Assembly (NCBI RefSeq): GCF_007858365.1
Contig: NZ_VFIO01000003.1
Location: 1-64,000 of the forward strand
Length of the DNA stretch: 64,000 nucleotides
Direction of reading: 5' to 3'
Source of the DNA: Pseudomonas saxonica
Lineage (GTDB): Bacteria > Pseudomonadota > Gammaproteobacteria > Pseudomonadales > Pseudomonadaceae
A program made the translations under genes and the position numbers. The notes beneath the pieces were generated by a model that worked only from the letters and a program-made list of their open reading frames with translations, was not told the DNA's origin and did not search any database. Positions 28,586-36,748 of the stretch are shown piece by piece (position 1 is the first letter of the stretch; each line of letters starts with the position of its first letter).

Positions 28586-30739
28586 TTAGAAGTTGTAAGT
28601 GATGCCGGTGAAGGCACCAAAGCCATCGCCCGGATACAGCGCCGCAACGTCCTTGCCCTGCGCGTTGTAGACCGGCGATACGGCGGTGACGTAATCCTTG
28701 TCGGTGAGGTTTTTCAGGTCCAGGTACACCTGCCAGGTTTTACCCGGATCGTCATAGCCCATGCGCGCGCCCCACAGGGTGTAGGACGGTGCGTAGAAGG
28801 TGTTGGCGTAATCGACGGCCGTACTCGACACCGAGCGCACGTTGACCCCGGCATAGAAGCCGCTGGCAAACTGGTACTGCAACTCGCCTTGATACACGTG
28901 CTTGGGCAAGCCGGGCAGTTCGTTCTTGTTGAACAGCGGGTCGTTTTCGTAATGGAAGTCGTTGAGGGTGTAAGCCTGACGCCACGTCAGGGTGTCGCCA
29001 TTGCTGCCCTCCCACAGTCGCGTGCTCAAACCCGCTTCAATGCCTTGGTGAATGGTCGGCGTGGCATTGGAGGTGGAGACCACCGCCGCCGAGGTTGTTG
29101 TGGCCGGTAGCACTTCAACGCTCAACAGCTCGTTTTTAATCCACGATTTATAGAACGCCAGACTGCCGTCGAAAATGCCCGACTTGCCTTTGATGCCGAA
29201 CTCCACGGTGTTGGCCGCTTGCGGCACCAGCGGCTTGGCGTAGTTGCTGGTGATCCCGGAACCGGAGATGGACCACGAGCTGGGTGGGTCGATGGAGCGA
29301 CTGACGTTACCGAACAGTTGCACGTCCGGGGCTATGTAGTAACGCAGGCCGATGCGCGGCGCGAGCTTCCATTCGTCATAGTCGTAATGGTTGGGCAAGC
29401 CGCTGGTGTTGGCGCGGTCGCTGTAGGTCACGTTGACATCGCGCTTGATCTGGATCGCCGACACACCGGTGGCCAGGTACAGGTTATCGGTCAGGCCCAA
29501 GTCATTGCCGAGGCTGAACACGTGGTCGAAAGAACCGTCGTACTTGACCTGCTTTTGCAAGATATCGAGGTCTTTACTGCCCTGATACGTGCGCACTCCG
29601 GCACGAACGTGCTCGGTACTGCTCCAGCCTGCCGTGCTGGTGCTGGACAGGCCGAACACTTCGTCATTGCGGGTGTATTTGAGCGAGTAGTTGATGTCAC
29701 GCCAGTCCCAATAGTTGGGGTTGACCGTGCTTTTGCGGCTGAGAACCTGCGGGTAGTTGTGGTAGACCAGCCCGGCTTCCAGCGTGGCGTCATCGTCAAA
29801 CGTATAGGTGGTTTTGCTGCCCACCCAGGTTGAGCCGGGCTTGGTCGAGTCGCCACGGGTGTCGCGGGTGGCGATGTTGGTCTGGCGCGAGTTCTTTTTC
29901 AACTGCTCCAGTGTCAGCAAACCGGCGTTTTCGTGATATTCCTCGCGGTAGCGAATGATCAGGCGGGTCTCCAGCTTGGGGTTGAAGCGGTAGCCGAAGT
30001 TACCGACCACACCTTGGGCCTTGGCCAAGGTGAAATCCTGATAACCGTCGCGACGTGAGTTATCGACACTGACAAAATAATCGCCGTCCCCCACTACCCC
30101 GCCAGTGCTCAGCGTCTGCTTCTGCCAGCCAAAACTGCCGCCTTCAAGCTTGACCCGATTGCCCGGCGCGGTCAGCCCGGACTGGGTGACAAAGTTGATC
30201 GCCCCGCCCAACGACAAGGCGCCGTACTCAAAAGCATTGGCGCCGCGCAGAACTTCGGTGTAGTTCAGGCCTTGGGTATCGAGCAGCTCATAAGGTGTGC
30301 CGCCCGCACCGGTCAGGGCGAGTCCGTCGAAGAGAAATTTGGTGCCTTCACGAAAATAACCGGGTGAGGTATTGGCCCCAGAACCGCGGATCGAAATCTT
30401 GATCGCGTCGTTACCGCCAGCCGCCTGTGCATAGACACCCGGCTGATAGGCCAACGTATCTTCAAGGGTGGCCGACCGACCTTTTTCGACTTCAGCCTGA
30501 GTCACCAGACTGGTGCCGCCAGCGACTTCGTCGAGCTTGGCCTGAGCGGCCTGCACATCACTCTGTTTAGCGGCCTGTACGGTGACCGTACTTAAGCGCT
30601 TTTCGGCATTGGGGTTTGCATCATCGGCCGAGACAAAGGGGGCCAAGGTTAATAAAGCGCTGCTGACAGCGAATAAGGATGAATGTCGGAATACAGTCGA
30701 AGTTACCAATTGCGCACGGTTCAAAGTCTTGCTCCCCAC
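28586..30739 (-). CDS. TonB-dependent outer-membrane receptor (FecA-like)
   Basis: This ~717-residue receptor has an N-terminal signal region (S-S-L-F-A-V-S-S-A-L-L-T-L-A-P-F-V-S-A), a plug domain (T-V-T-V-Q-A-A TonB-box-like, T-L-E-D-T-L-A-Y-Q-P-G-V, I-R-G-S-G, G-A-L-S-L-G-G-A-I-N-F-V-T) and a 22-strand-type barrel ending in ...I-T-Y-N-F with the required terminal aromatic. The start is non-ATG: GTG at 30,739 or TTG at 30,724, the latter with GGGGAG at good spacing. It takes up the substrate for the downstream ABC system. Confidence 0.9.
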   Translation of the reverse strand: MGSKTLNRAQLVTSTVFRHSSLFAVSSALLTLAPFVSADDANPNAEKRLSTVTVQAAKQSDVQAAQAKLDEVAGGTSLVTQAEVEKGRSATLEDTLAYQPGVYAQAAGGNDAIKISIRGSGANTSPGYFREGTKFLFDGLALTGAGGTPYELLDTQGLNYTEVLRGANAFEYGALSLGGAINFVTQSGLTAPGNRVKLEGGSFGWQKQTLSTGGVVGDGDYFVSVDNSRRDGYQDFTLAKAQGVVGNFGYRFNPKLETRLIIRYREEYHENAGLLTLEQLKKNSRQTNIATRDTRGDSTKPGSTWVGSKTTYTFDDDATLEAGLVYHNYPQVLSRKSTVNPNYWDWRDINYSLKYTRNDEVFGLSSTSTAGWSSTEHVRAGVRTYQGSKDLDILQKQVKYDGSFDHVFSLGNDLGLTDNLYLATGVSAIQIKRDVNVTYSDRANTSGLPNHYDYDEWKLAPRIGLRYYIAPDVQLFGNVSRSIDPPSSWSISGSGITSNYAKPLVPQAANTVEFGIKGKSGIFDGSLAFYKSWIKNELLSVEVLPATTTSAAVVSTSNATPTIHQGIEAGLSTRLWEGSNGDTLTWRQAYTLNDFHYENDPLFNKNELPGLPKHVYQGELQYQFASGFYAGVNVRSVSSTAVDYANTFYAPSYTLWGARMGYDDPGKTWQVYLDLKNLTDKDYVTAVSPVYNAQGKDVAALYPGDGFGAFTGITYNF

Positions 30740-30928
30740 CTGAATTAAGAGATAGGCGAGTTTCTATGGGCATAGTCAATCTCACGATGACAGAGCCATT
30801 GCAGCGAGCGTGCCAACTGGCCAAGTGCCTGTTTTCAGGAGGGTTAAGGGCAAGTTACAAGACGTGATTGTGTTGCAATGGCCGTCGAATGTTCAGCCAG
30901 TGTTGGCTGAGCAACAGTGCTGAAATGC

Positions 30929-30963
30929 AAAAAGGCCTCGCTTGATGATTTCAGTACGAGGCC
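30929..30963 (-). terminator. Terminator of the carboxymuconolactone-decarboxylase-like gene
   Basis: On the minus strand GGCCTCG ... CGAGGCC (16-nt loop) is followed by TTTTT. It lies ~50 bp past the stop codon at 31,012 and upstream of the TonB receptor gene. Confidence 0.75.
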
Positions 30964-31011
30964 ATTGAGGCAGTGCGCAGACTGCCGTGAATGCTCATCA
31001 ACCGTCGACGA

Positions 31012-31740
31012 TTATGGCCGGGTTGTTTTCTCCGACGCCAAGGCTTGAGTCAGTGCTTCATTCGCGCGATCCGCTACAGCCTTATCCACACGCTCAGAGA
31101 GCACATGGGTGACCTGGCGCAATTGTTCAGCCGTCAAACCGACCCGCAGACTGGCCAGCATATGGGCAAGCAGTTGAGGCTCGGCACCGGGTGTCGCGGC
31201 CAAGGCCCCTACGGTAGCCAGCTCACGGCTTTGCCAGTCAAGGTTGTCGCGCTCAAAAATGTCGCCGAACAAATGGGTTTGCAGGTATTGATTGATGACC
31301 GGCGCGAACTCGAACAGCGGCCCCTTCACCACACCCCCCGAAATGCGGGTTTGATTGGCAATCCCTGCCTCAAGCAAGGCATCACCGGTGGGGATCTCCC
31401 GTACCGGGTCACGCCCCTGTGCGTCCTCGATACCGCGCTGTTTACGCGCCTCCAGCACCTTCATCAGCTCGCCGAGTGCGTTGAGGCTGCGCGGAAACCC
31501 AGCATAGGCATACAACTGCACCAGAATTTCCTTGGTTTCACTGACGGTCAGCCCCGCGTCCAACCCTTGGTTTAAGGCCTGATTAAGCCGCGGAAGGTCA
31601 CTGGACGCCATAAACGCGGCGATCACAGGAATGGCCAACTGTTTGTTCGACAGCGTGCCGCTGGCAGACGTTGTACTCATTGAAGTGGAAGATGCCGCCA
31701 TCAGTGTCAAGGCCACCAGTGGTGCGATAAAAGGTCTCAT
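31012..31740 (-). CDS. Exported carboxymuconolactone decarboxylase/AhpD-like family protein
   Basis: This 242-residue protein starts at ATG 31,740, with AGGAG upstream, and has a signal-peptide-like N-terminus (P-F-I-A-P-L-V-A-L-T-L-M-A-A-S-S). The rest is the all-helical CMD fold, seen twice: V-S-E-T-K-E-I-L-V-Q-L-Y-A-Y-A-G-F-P-R and R-E-L-A-T-V-G-A-L-A-A. The C-x-x-C redox pair of AhpD is absent. It is the last core gene before the island. Function unknown; decarboxylase or peroxide chemistry cannot be asserted. Confidence 0.8.
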   Translation of the reverse strand: MRPFIAPLVALTLMAASSTSMSTTSASGTLSNKQLAIPVIAAFMASSDLPRLNQALNQGLDAGLTVSETKEILVQLYAYAGFPRSLNALGELMKVLEARKQRGIEDAQGRDPVREIPTGDALLEAGIANQTRISGGVVKGPLFEFAPVINQYLQTHLFGDIFERDNLDWQSRELATVGALAATPGAEPQLLAHMLASLRVGLTAEQLRQVTHVLSERVDKAVADRANEALTQALASEKTTRP

Positions 31741-32020
31741 CAACGCGACTCCTGTCAAAGAACATCCAGCGACTGCGGGGGTGCAATCGCGTACCGCCTG
31801 AAATATCGACGCGTGTGCGTAACCTATCGCCCTGTCAGGCTCATAGGCACCCAGCGGATAGCCGAACGCTGCAACGTCGCAAAGAACGTTAGACGATAAA
31901 GTGAGTTGAGAGTAGGCGGGAAAAAGGCAAGGCCTTGTGAGAAAGGCTCATCAATACTGCGAGGTTCAAGCAACCTCGTTTACGGCTAAAAGAGGATTAA
32001 AACCGGCAAGCGAGAAAATA

Positions 32021-32045
32021 TGGTGTCCCAGGCGGGGTTCGAACC
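32021..32045 (-). pseudogene. 3' part of the split tRNA-Arg(CCU) gene with CCA (left island junction, attL)
   Basis: Read on the minus strand this is GGTTCGAACC-CCGCC-TGGGACACCA: T-loop, T-stem 3' strand, acceptor 3' strand (CTGGGAC), discriminator A and an encoded CCA. Bases upstream on the same strand (ATTAT, then GTGTCCCG) do not continue a tRNA. The acceptor strand pairs perfectly with GTCTCAG, the 5' end of the tRNA fragment 25 kb away at 57,342. This places it as the displaced 3' end of that gene. Confidence 0.85.
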
Positions 32046-32136
32046 ATAATCGGGACACAACACCCCATGAAAAACTAACGTCCCCTTATTTTTCAATGAG
32101 ATGCAATACGCAGCTGCTTGAATCGCCCCGGATTCT

Positions 32137-33018
32137 CTAGACACCTTGCAAGCTCATTGCGTAACGCTTTTCAAACTCTACCGGTGACAGCTGATTGTTG
32201 AAACCATGGCGGCGTTTTACGTTGTAGAACATCTCGATGTAATCGAACACATCACTACGAGCATCTTCCCGCGTGATGTAGATTTTTCGCTTGATCCGTT
32301 CCCGTTTTAGAAGCTGGAAAAAACTCTCGGCCACGGCGTTGTCATGACAGTTGCCTCGGCGACTCATGCTGGCAACCAAATTGTTTGCGCTCAAAAAGCT
32401 GCGCCAATCTGAGCTGCTGTACTGGCTGCCCTGGTCGGAATGAACCATCACCTCTTGCTTCGGTTTACGCCTCCAAACCGCCATCAACAACGCATCGATA
32501 GCCAAATCACTGGTCATCTGCGCCTTCATTGACCAGCCAACGACCTGACGAGAAAACAGATCCAGCACCACCGCCAAATACAACCAGCCTTCATACGTAC
32601 GAATGTAGGTGATGTCGGTGACCCAAACCTTGTTGGGTTCCACGACATCGAACTGGCGCTTCAGCAAATTGGGTGAGGCGACCGCTGGCTTACCGCCGTA
32701 CTTTCCAGGGCGGCGTCGATAACCTGTCTGAGAGCGCAGCCCTTCAAGACGCATCAGCCTTGCCACGCGATGGCGCCCGCAAATTTCACCGACCTCGCGC
32801 AGATCGTCATGGATTTTGCGATAGCCATAGACGCCGCCACTTTCCAGCCATGAATGCTTGATCAAACCCAGCAGTCGCTGGTCGTCTTTGGCGCGTGCAG
32901 ATTGCGGCTCAGACAACCAGGCGTAATAGCCACTTGGATGGACTTTCAGCGTCAGGCAAAGCCGTCGAATGGAATAGTCGCCGGCTCGCTGCTTGATAAA
33001 GGCGTACTTCAACCGCAC
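32137..33018 (-). CDS. IS3-family transposase OrfB (DDE integrase)
   Basis: This 293-residue protein has the HTH_21 region (Y-G-Y-R-K-I-H-D-D-L) and an rve integrase core with V-W-V-T-D-I-T-Y (Asp 1), S-D-Q-G-S-Q-Y (Asp 2) and A-E-S-F-F-Q-L-L-K (Glu). All catalytic residues are intact. It overlaps orfA by ~10 bases; the active transposase is normally made by -1 frameshifting as OrfAB. Confidence 0.93.
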   Translation of the reverse strand: MRLKYAFIKQRAGDYSIRRLCLTLKVHPSGYYAWLSEPQSARAKDDQRLLGLIKHSWLESGGVYGYRKIHDDLREVGEICGRHRVARLMRLEGLRSQTGYRRRPGKYGGKPAVASPNLLKRQFDVVEPNKVWVTDITYIRTYEGWLYLAVVLDLFSRQVVGWSMKAQMTSDLAIDALLMAVWRRKPKQEVMVHSDQGSQYSSSDWRSFLSANNLVASMSRRGNCHDNAVAESFFQLLKRERIKRKIYITREDARSDVFDYIEMFYNVKRRHGFNNQLSPVEFEKRYAMSLQGV

Positions 33019-33287
33019 TCCTTGGCAAAGTACGCGGCGGCCTTTTTTAAGATATCTCGCTCTTCAGTGACGCGCTTGAGCTCCGCTCGCAGACGACGCA
33101 GTTCAGCGTGTTGATCATCGTCTTGCTGTCGCTCTTCTAGAGGTTTGCTGTAGCGCTTTATCCAGGCATAGAGGCTATGCGTCGACACACCAAGACGTGC
33201 TGCCACATCAGCGACAGGCAGCTTCTTTTCGGTCACTTGATTGACCGCTTGGATTTTGAATTCTTCGGGATAACGTGGGTTGCTCAT
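33009..33287 (-). CDS. IS3-family transposase OrfA (helix-turn-helix)
   Basis: This 92-residue protein has R-Y-P-E-E-F-K-I-Q-A-V-N-Q-V, an HTH (V-A-D-V-A-A-R-L-G-V-S-T-H-S-L-Y-A-W) and a C-terminal leucine-zipper coil (L-R-R-L-R-A-E-L-K-R-V-T-E-E-R-D-I-L-K-K-A). It binds the IS ends and supplies the N-terminal part of the fused transposase. Confidence 0.93.
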   Translation of the reverse strand: MSNPRYPEEFKIQAVNQVTEKKLPVADVAARLGVSTHSLYAWIKRYSKPLEERQQDDDQHAELRRLRAELKRVTEERDILKKAAAYFAKECG

Positions 33288-33476
33288 AGCACCTCCTAAT
33301 TGGCCTCAGTTTAAGGCAAAGAGGTGTCTACGAAACCCGAGGCGATTCAGTGTCTGGGTTGAGCTGAGTGAACTCGCAGTCCAAAAATAGCTTCATCCCC
33401 TCCTCCCCTGTTGGTACCTGGTTCATGCATGCCGGCGTGCCTTTGGCAAAACGATCAAAGCCGACTGGTTTCTTTT

Positions 33477-33659
33477 ATGATTTTAACCGATTGTCCTGAC
33501 GAGCCTATGCCTGCAATCACAGCAAGGGAGGTTTTCCAGGTGCTGCACGATGCCATCTTCGGGCGGCGCATGATGGTTAAAGCCCCTGGTGATGATGGTG
33601 AGTACGTGAAAAACCAATACGTGATCAAGGGGGACATTGTCAGAGAAATCCCGGCATGA
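33477..33659 (+). CDS. Possible small hypothetical protein
   Basis: A 60-residue frame beginning M-I-L-T-D-C-P-D-E-P just inside the island, next to the IS. It contains A-R-E-V-F-Q-V-L-H-D-A-I-F-G-R-R and ends in V-R-E-I-P-A. No family is recognised and no strong ribosome-binding site precedes it. It may be the 3' remnant of a gene cut by IS-associated deletion. Confidence 0.35.
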   Translation: MILTDCPDEPMPAITAREVFQVLHDAIFGRRMMVKAPGDDGEYVKNQYVIKGDIVREIPA

Positions 33660-33795
33660 TCCATGGCCGCGCTAGGTGAAGTATTGTCGCCGGATGACGT
33701 GTGGAGACGCGAGATGGAGGCCCCCAGAACGATATGCCAAGCTGATCTACAATTTGACCACATAGCAATCGGGCTATGTGGTCAAAGGAGGCGAA

Positions 33796-34389
33796 ATGAG
33801 TTCTTTCGACACTACTTGCAGCTGTCATCAAGACTTCCTGATAAGCCAGTTTTGCATAGCTTGCGATGGTAGCAAGGTACGCAACAGAGATCGCGAAGCT
33901 ACTATTCTCCGTAATCGAGTCAGAAAGCTTCCAACACAAATTGAGTATTTGGAATTTGATGGCGGTCACTGCAAGCAGAAATATAAGTCTTTAACCGAGG
34001 ATTGGCAGTGCCCGTGTTGCAACCGGACTAAATTCCAGTTGCTTCGCTGGACTATGAGATTTCCTAAAAGCCCATCACGGTTTGAAGGTTGGGTTGTTGG
34101 ACTTCATACACATCATGATCACGCCAGTGATGCCTATGGAGGGATGTATACCTTTCAAGGAGCTGCAGCCGCAAGATTCGCCCCGGTAATAATTTGTGAA
34201 CAGTGTAATTCCGCAGATTCCTCTGCAAAGAAAAAGCTACGACTGCCTGAAAATTTTACCTTTACCCCGGTTGAGATTAAAAGCTTTATTTATCCCACTG
34301 CACACGGCTGGCATATTATAAATTATGCTGTGGCACAGGATGTGTATCGCAAATTCGTAGCGTCGAAAGCTGTACCAAAATTCTTCTAA
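33796..34389 (+). CDS. HNH-like, zinc-binding putative nuclease
   Basis: This 197-residue protein begins at ATG 33,796 behind AAAGGAGG. It has Cys pairs C-S-C-H and C-I-A-C near the N-terminus, C-P-C-C in the middle, then H-T-H-H-D-H and I-I-C-E-Q-C-N-S-A-D-S-S-A-K-K. The H-H-D-H plus C-x-x-C-N...K pattern is typical of HNH/treble-clef endonucleases. The final region (F-T-F-T-P-V-E-I-K-S-F) is common in the same group. The gene is AT-rich compared with core DNA. Probable DNA endonuclease of a defence or mobile-element role; this is inference. Confidence 0.6.
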   Translation: MSSFDTTCSCHQDFLISQFCIACDGSKVRNRDREATILRNRVRKLPTQIEYLEFDGGHCKQKYKSLTEDWQCPCCNRTKFQLLRWTMRFPKSPSRFEGWVVGLHTHHDHASDAYGGMYTFQGAAAARFAPVIICEQCNSADSSAKKKLRLPENFTFTPVEIKSFIYPTAHGWHIINYAVAQDVYRKFVASKAVPKFF

Positions 34390-34493
34390 ACCGATTAGAG
34401 GTGGATGGTAGATTTATTTTCAAAAAAGTCTCAATTTTAATGGTCAGCTCTGTGATAGGGACACTAAATAAAGGACAACTATGACAAAAAACA

Positions 34494-34634
34494 ATGTCCA
34501 AATTCATCAACTCTATCACCGGCCTTCTTAATGCCATTCTTCTGGCCGTGAACATCACTATGGCCGTACTTCCTCCAACCGTACCAACAACTCAACCCAT
34601 CCCGATCATCCTGATCACCTCTCCCCACTGTTAA
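34494..34634 (+). CDS. Possible small hydrophobic peptide
   Basis: A 46-residue frame with a predicted membrane stretch (I-T-G-L-L-N-A-I-L-L-A-V-N-I-T-M-A-V-L) and a Pro/Thr/Ile-rich tail. A strong AAAGGA precedes an overlapping 16-codon leader-like frame at 34,481, which could couple translation. It resembles small toxic membrane peptides in size only. Low confidence. Confidence 0.3.
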   Translation: MSKFINSITGLLNAILLAVNITMAVLPPTVPTTQPIPIILITSPHC

Positions 34635-34644
34635 TACGTCCCCA

Positions 34645-34665
34645 CCCCCCGGCTCAACCGGGGGG
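34645..34665. terminator. Strong GC hairpin
   Basis: CCCCCCGG / CCGGGGGG with a CTCAA loop and no T-run on either strand. It separates the HNH-like gene and small peptide from the DUF5677-like gene. Confidence 0.4.
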
Positions 34666-34771
34666 CTAGGTTCCAACATCGCGCTTCATCCGCAGGAAGA
34701 AGGAAGCATCTGCCTGGTAATGCTTGAATGCAGGCCACACAGTCCTTCGCTTTTGCTAAACTAAGCTGATT

Positions 34772-35602
34772 ATGAAATCACCAGGCAGGGAGATCGATTT
34801 GAGCACCAAAGCTACAGGCCATACCGGATTTAGAATCCATGGATTTCTGACTGGCGACATACAAGAAACCATCGATCAGGTTGCTGGTGAAAATCCAGAG
34901 TGGTTTTCTCTGCTCAGGGATATCAACCAGCTCCTGCAAAAGATAGTCATCTCAGGATTTGAAAAGCATCATGGTAAAACCATGGATGTAAAGGTGCTAA
35001 CCATGTTCTCTGCCATTAGGTCACTGAGCAATTTTCAGTCCGCAGTAATGAATCTTGAGCGCGGCATGGTAGTAGAAGCAAGAATCATGGCCAGGTGTCT
35101 ATATGAGAATTCATTTTGTATCGGTGCCTTGGTAGATAATCCGGATAAGTTCATCCCTCTACTTAAACACGACAACATAGCTGCAAAGCGTGGGCAGGCT
35201 GTAGCTTTGAAAGAGGGGAGCTACTCTTTAACTGCTGATGTTGAGGCAGCTATGGATGAGCGCATATCTGGAAATAAAGGACAATATTTGAAGTGGAAAG
35301 ATATAGCCGACATGTCTTCTCTTTCGAATAATTACCTCATGTATAAGCATCTTTCCGACGATGCCATGCACTATTCAGCCTCCTCACTTAAGCGTTATAT
35401 AGTTTCCGACAAGGAAAATAACACGTGGAGTGGCTATAGGTTTGGGCCTGGCACTAAAGATGAGGTGTTTAGTGCAGCTAACTTTTGTACACAGCCTACT
35501 CTTGCAATCATGGTTGGATTCTTGGAGGCGACAGAAGATACATCATATGATGGAGAGGTAAGCCTTCTTCTGGACAGGTTTACCTCTATTACGTCAAAGT
35601 GA
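34772..35602 (+). CDS. DUF5677-like helical protein of unknown function
   Basis: This 276-residue, mostly helical cytosolic protein has R-S-L-S-N-F-Q-S-A-V, E-A-R-I-M-A-R-C-L-Y-E-N-S-F-C-I-G-A-L and a later M-H-Y-S-A-S-S-L-K-R-Y. The middle block is characteristic of DUF5677 proteins, a family seen in bacterial accessory regions without a defined role. The first ATG has no good ribosome-binding site; TTG at 34,799 behind AGGGAG is an alternative start. It converges on the next gene, with ten bases between stops. Confidence 0.6.
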   Translation: MKSPGREIDLSTKATGHTGFRIHGFLTGDIQETIDQVAGENPEWFSLLRDINQLLQKIVISGFEKHHGKTMDVKVLTMFSAIRSLSNFQSAVMNLERGMVVEARIMARCLYENSFCIGALVDNPDKFIPLLKHDNIAAKRGQAVALKEGSYSLTADVEAAMDERISGNKGQYLKWKDIADMSSLSNNYLMYKHLSDDAMHYSASSLKRYIVSDKENNTWSGYRFGPGTKDEVFSAANFCTQPTLAIMVGFLEATEDTSYDGEVSLLLDRFTSITSK

Positions 35603-35611
35603 TTGTGAACT

Positions 35612-36376
35612 TTACTCCTGTTTGTCTGACTCGAATGCTGTAATAAAGATTCTTTTCCCGTCAGGTGTTCTCATGACGATACCGCCATTTCGTAGTACCT
35701 TGGCATCATCGATTTTCTCTAGAAGTTCTTCAATTTTATCTTTGTTGGATTTATATATTGTGCTAACTGACTTTCGATATATGGCGTCATACATATCATT
35801 CATCAGTTCAATATGCTCACCGAGAATTACTTTAAGATCTACTTCGGTATGTTGTAGTGTTGTATTATTGTAGTAATCACAACGCATACCCGAAAGGGTA
35901 AATCGAACTGGAACGAAGCTTTCAGTGTTTCCTGCTTCGCGATTAGCATAATCTACACTGTGCGCACCAAGCTTATTCCTGACTTCGCGAACCTTGAGGT
36001 TGGCTACGGTATTCTCAATGTCGCGAAGGTTCATGACATTTGCAATCCGATGCAGGTTGAGCAGAGCTTGTTGCTGGATGTATGTTGCATTTAAGACGCC
36101 GTACAAACGGATATATTTTTCCCCGAAGTCGTCATACTTCGTGGGGCCATCAAGGCCATACTTGCGAAAATGCTCAATGCCTAAAAGGCTGTCGTTGATA
36201 ATGTCCATCGATGAGCAAATGAAGCCCCAGTCTTCAGGCTTTGTAAGCTTGAGCGCAGATTGAATAAAGACCTCAAAGTCGCCGTGATCAGGCGTGTGCC
36301 GCATCGCTTTTTCGTTGATCAGTTCGCGGTATGCTTCGTTGTAGTGATGTAGCGCTTTGAAGAGCTGTTCGATCAT
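35612..36376 (-). CDS. HEPN-like protein with an RX5H motif
   Basis: This 254-residue helical protein contains E-V-R-N-K-L-G-A-H near residue 135. R-N-K-L-G-A-H fits the RX4-6H active-site pattern of HEPN ribonucleases. It has no membrane segment or signal peptide. GAGGGAG precedes the start at ~12 nt. It faces the DUF5677-like gene, convergent. HEPN proteins often act as toxins or abortive-infection RNases, but no partner nucleotidyltransferase is adjacent. Function inferred only from the motif and context. Confidence 0.55.
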   Translation of the reverse strand: MIEQLFKALHHYNEAYRELINEKAMRHTPDHGDFEVFIQSALKLTKPEDWGFICSSMDIINDSLLGIEHFRKYGLDGPTKYDDFGEKYIRLYGVLNATYIQQQALLNLHRIANVMNLRDIENTVANLKVREVRNKLGAHSVDYANREAGNTESFVPVRFTLSGMRCDYYNNTTLQHTEVDLKVILGEHIELMNDMYDAIYRKSVSTIYKSNKDKIEELLEKIDDAKVLRNGGIVMRTPDGKRIFITAFESDKQE

Positions 36377-36748
36377 AAAATTGGGACTCCCTCTGGACTG
36401 TTCAGACTACACCAGGGCATCGAGGACACCAATGTGGCTATCAGGTAGAGCATTATGATCTTCAACGACTGTGATGAGCGGACTACTGCTAAGCGTGTGT
36501 GAGCCCGGATGCACGCCGCTGGTCATTCAACTCCGGAGATCGGTTTGGCACAAATCCCATTGCGCTGCTATCTGTGTGGGAGCATCAGACGCTTGAGAAC
36601 CTGCTGAATGCGCTCTGAAAACCATATCCAATGGTGAACGCCTTGCTGGGTTGGCTGTAGTGAACCAAGCCATGTCTTGACCCGAGAAGCTTCAACATTC
36701 ACGCCTTCGGCTTCGCCGGCCTGGCTCACATGAATAGAGAGGGAATTC
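36377..36748. other. Gene-free spacer upstream of the Ntn-hydrolase-like gene
   Basis: The 372-bp spacer has no convincing frame. It contains the divergent promoters of the HEPN-like and Ntn-like genes. A GCCTTCGGCTTCGCCGGCC segment near 36,700 can fold. Confidence 0.5.

Larger units (their letters stand above)
32119..33349 (-). mobile_element. IS3-family insertion sequence (1,231 bp)
   Basis: Terminal inverted repeats are visible: TGAATCGCCCCGG at the left and the complement of TGAATCGCCTCGG at the right. Further matching TAGACACCT follows in both ends. The element contains overlapping orfA and orfB on the minus strand. The 3-bp flanks (GCT and GTG) do not match, so there is no target duplication. 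A deletion next to the IS is likely. Confidence 0.9.

Noticed and set aside
31950..31980. Hairpin CGAGGTT/AACCTCG left of attL as a tRNA terminator
   Set aside because: No T-run follows on the minus strand, so termination is not supported.
32021..32070. Independent tRNA gene, or a small hairpin with GTGTCCC/GGGACAC arms
   Set aside because: There is no D arm or anticodon arm. The 25 bases match the missing 3' end of the tRNA at 57.3 kb, and the left GTGTCCC is an island-end arm.
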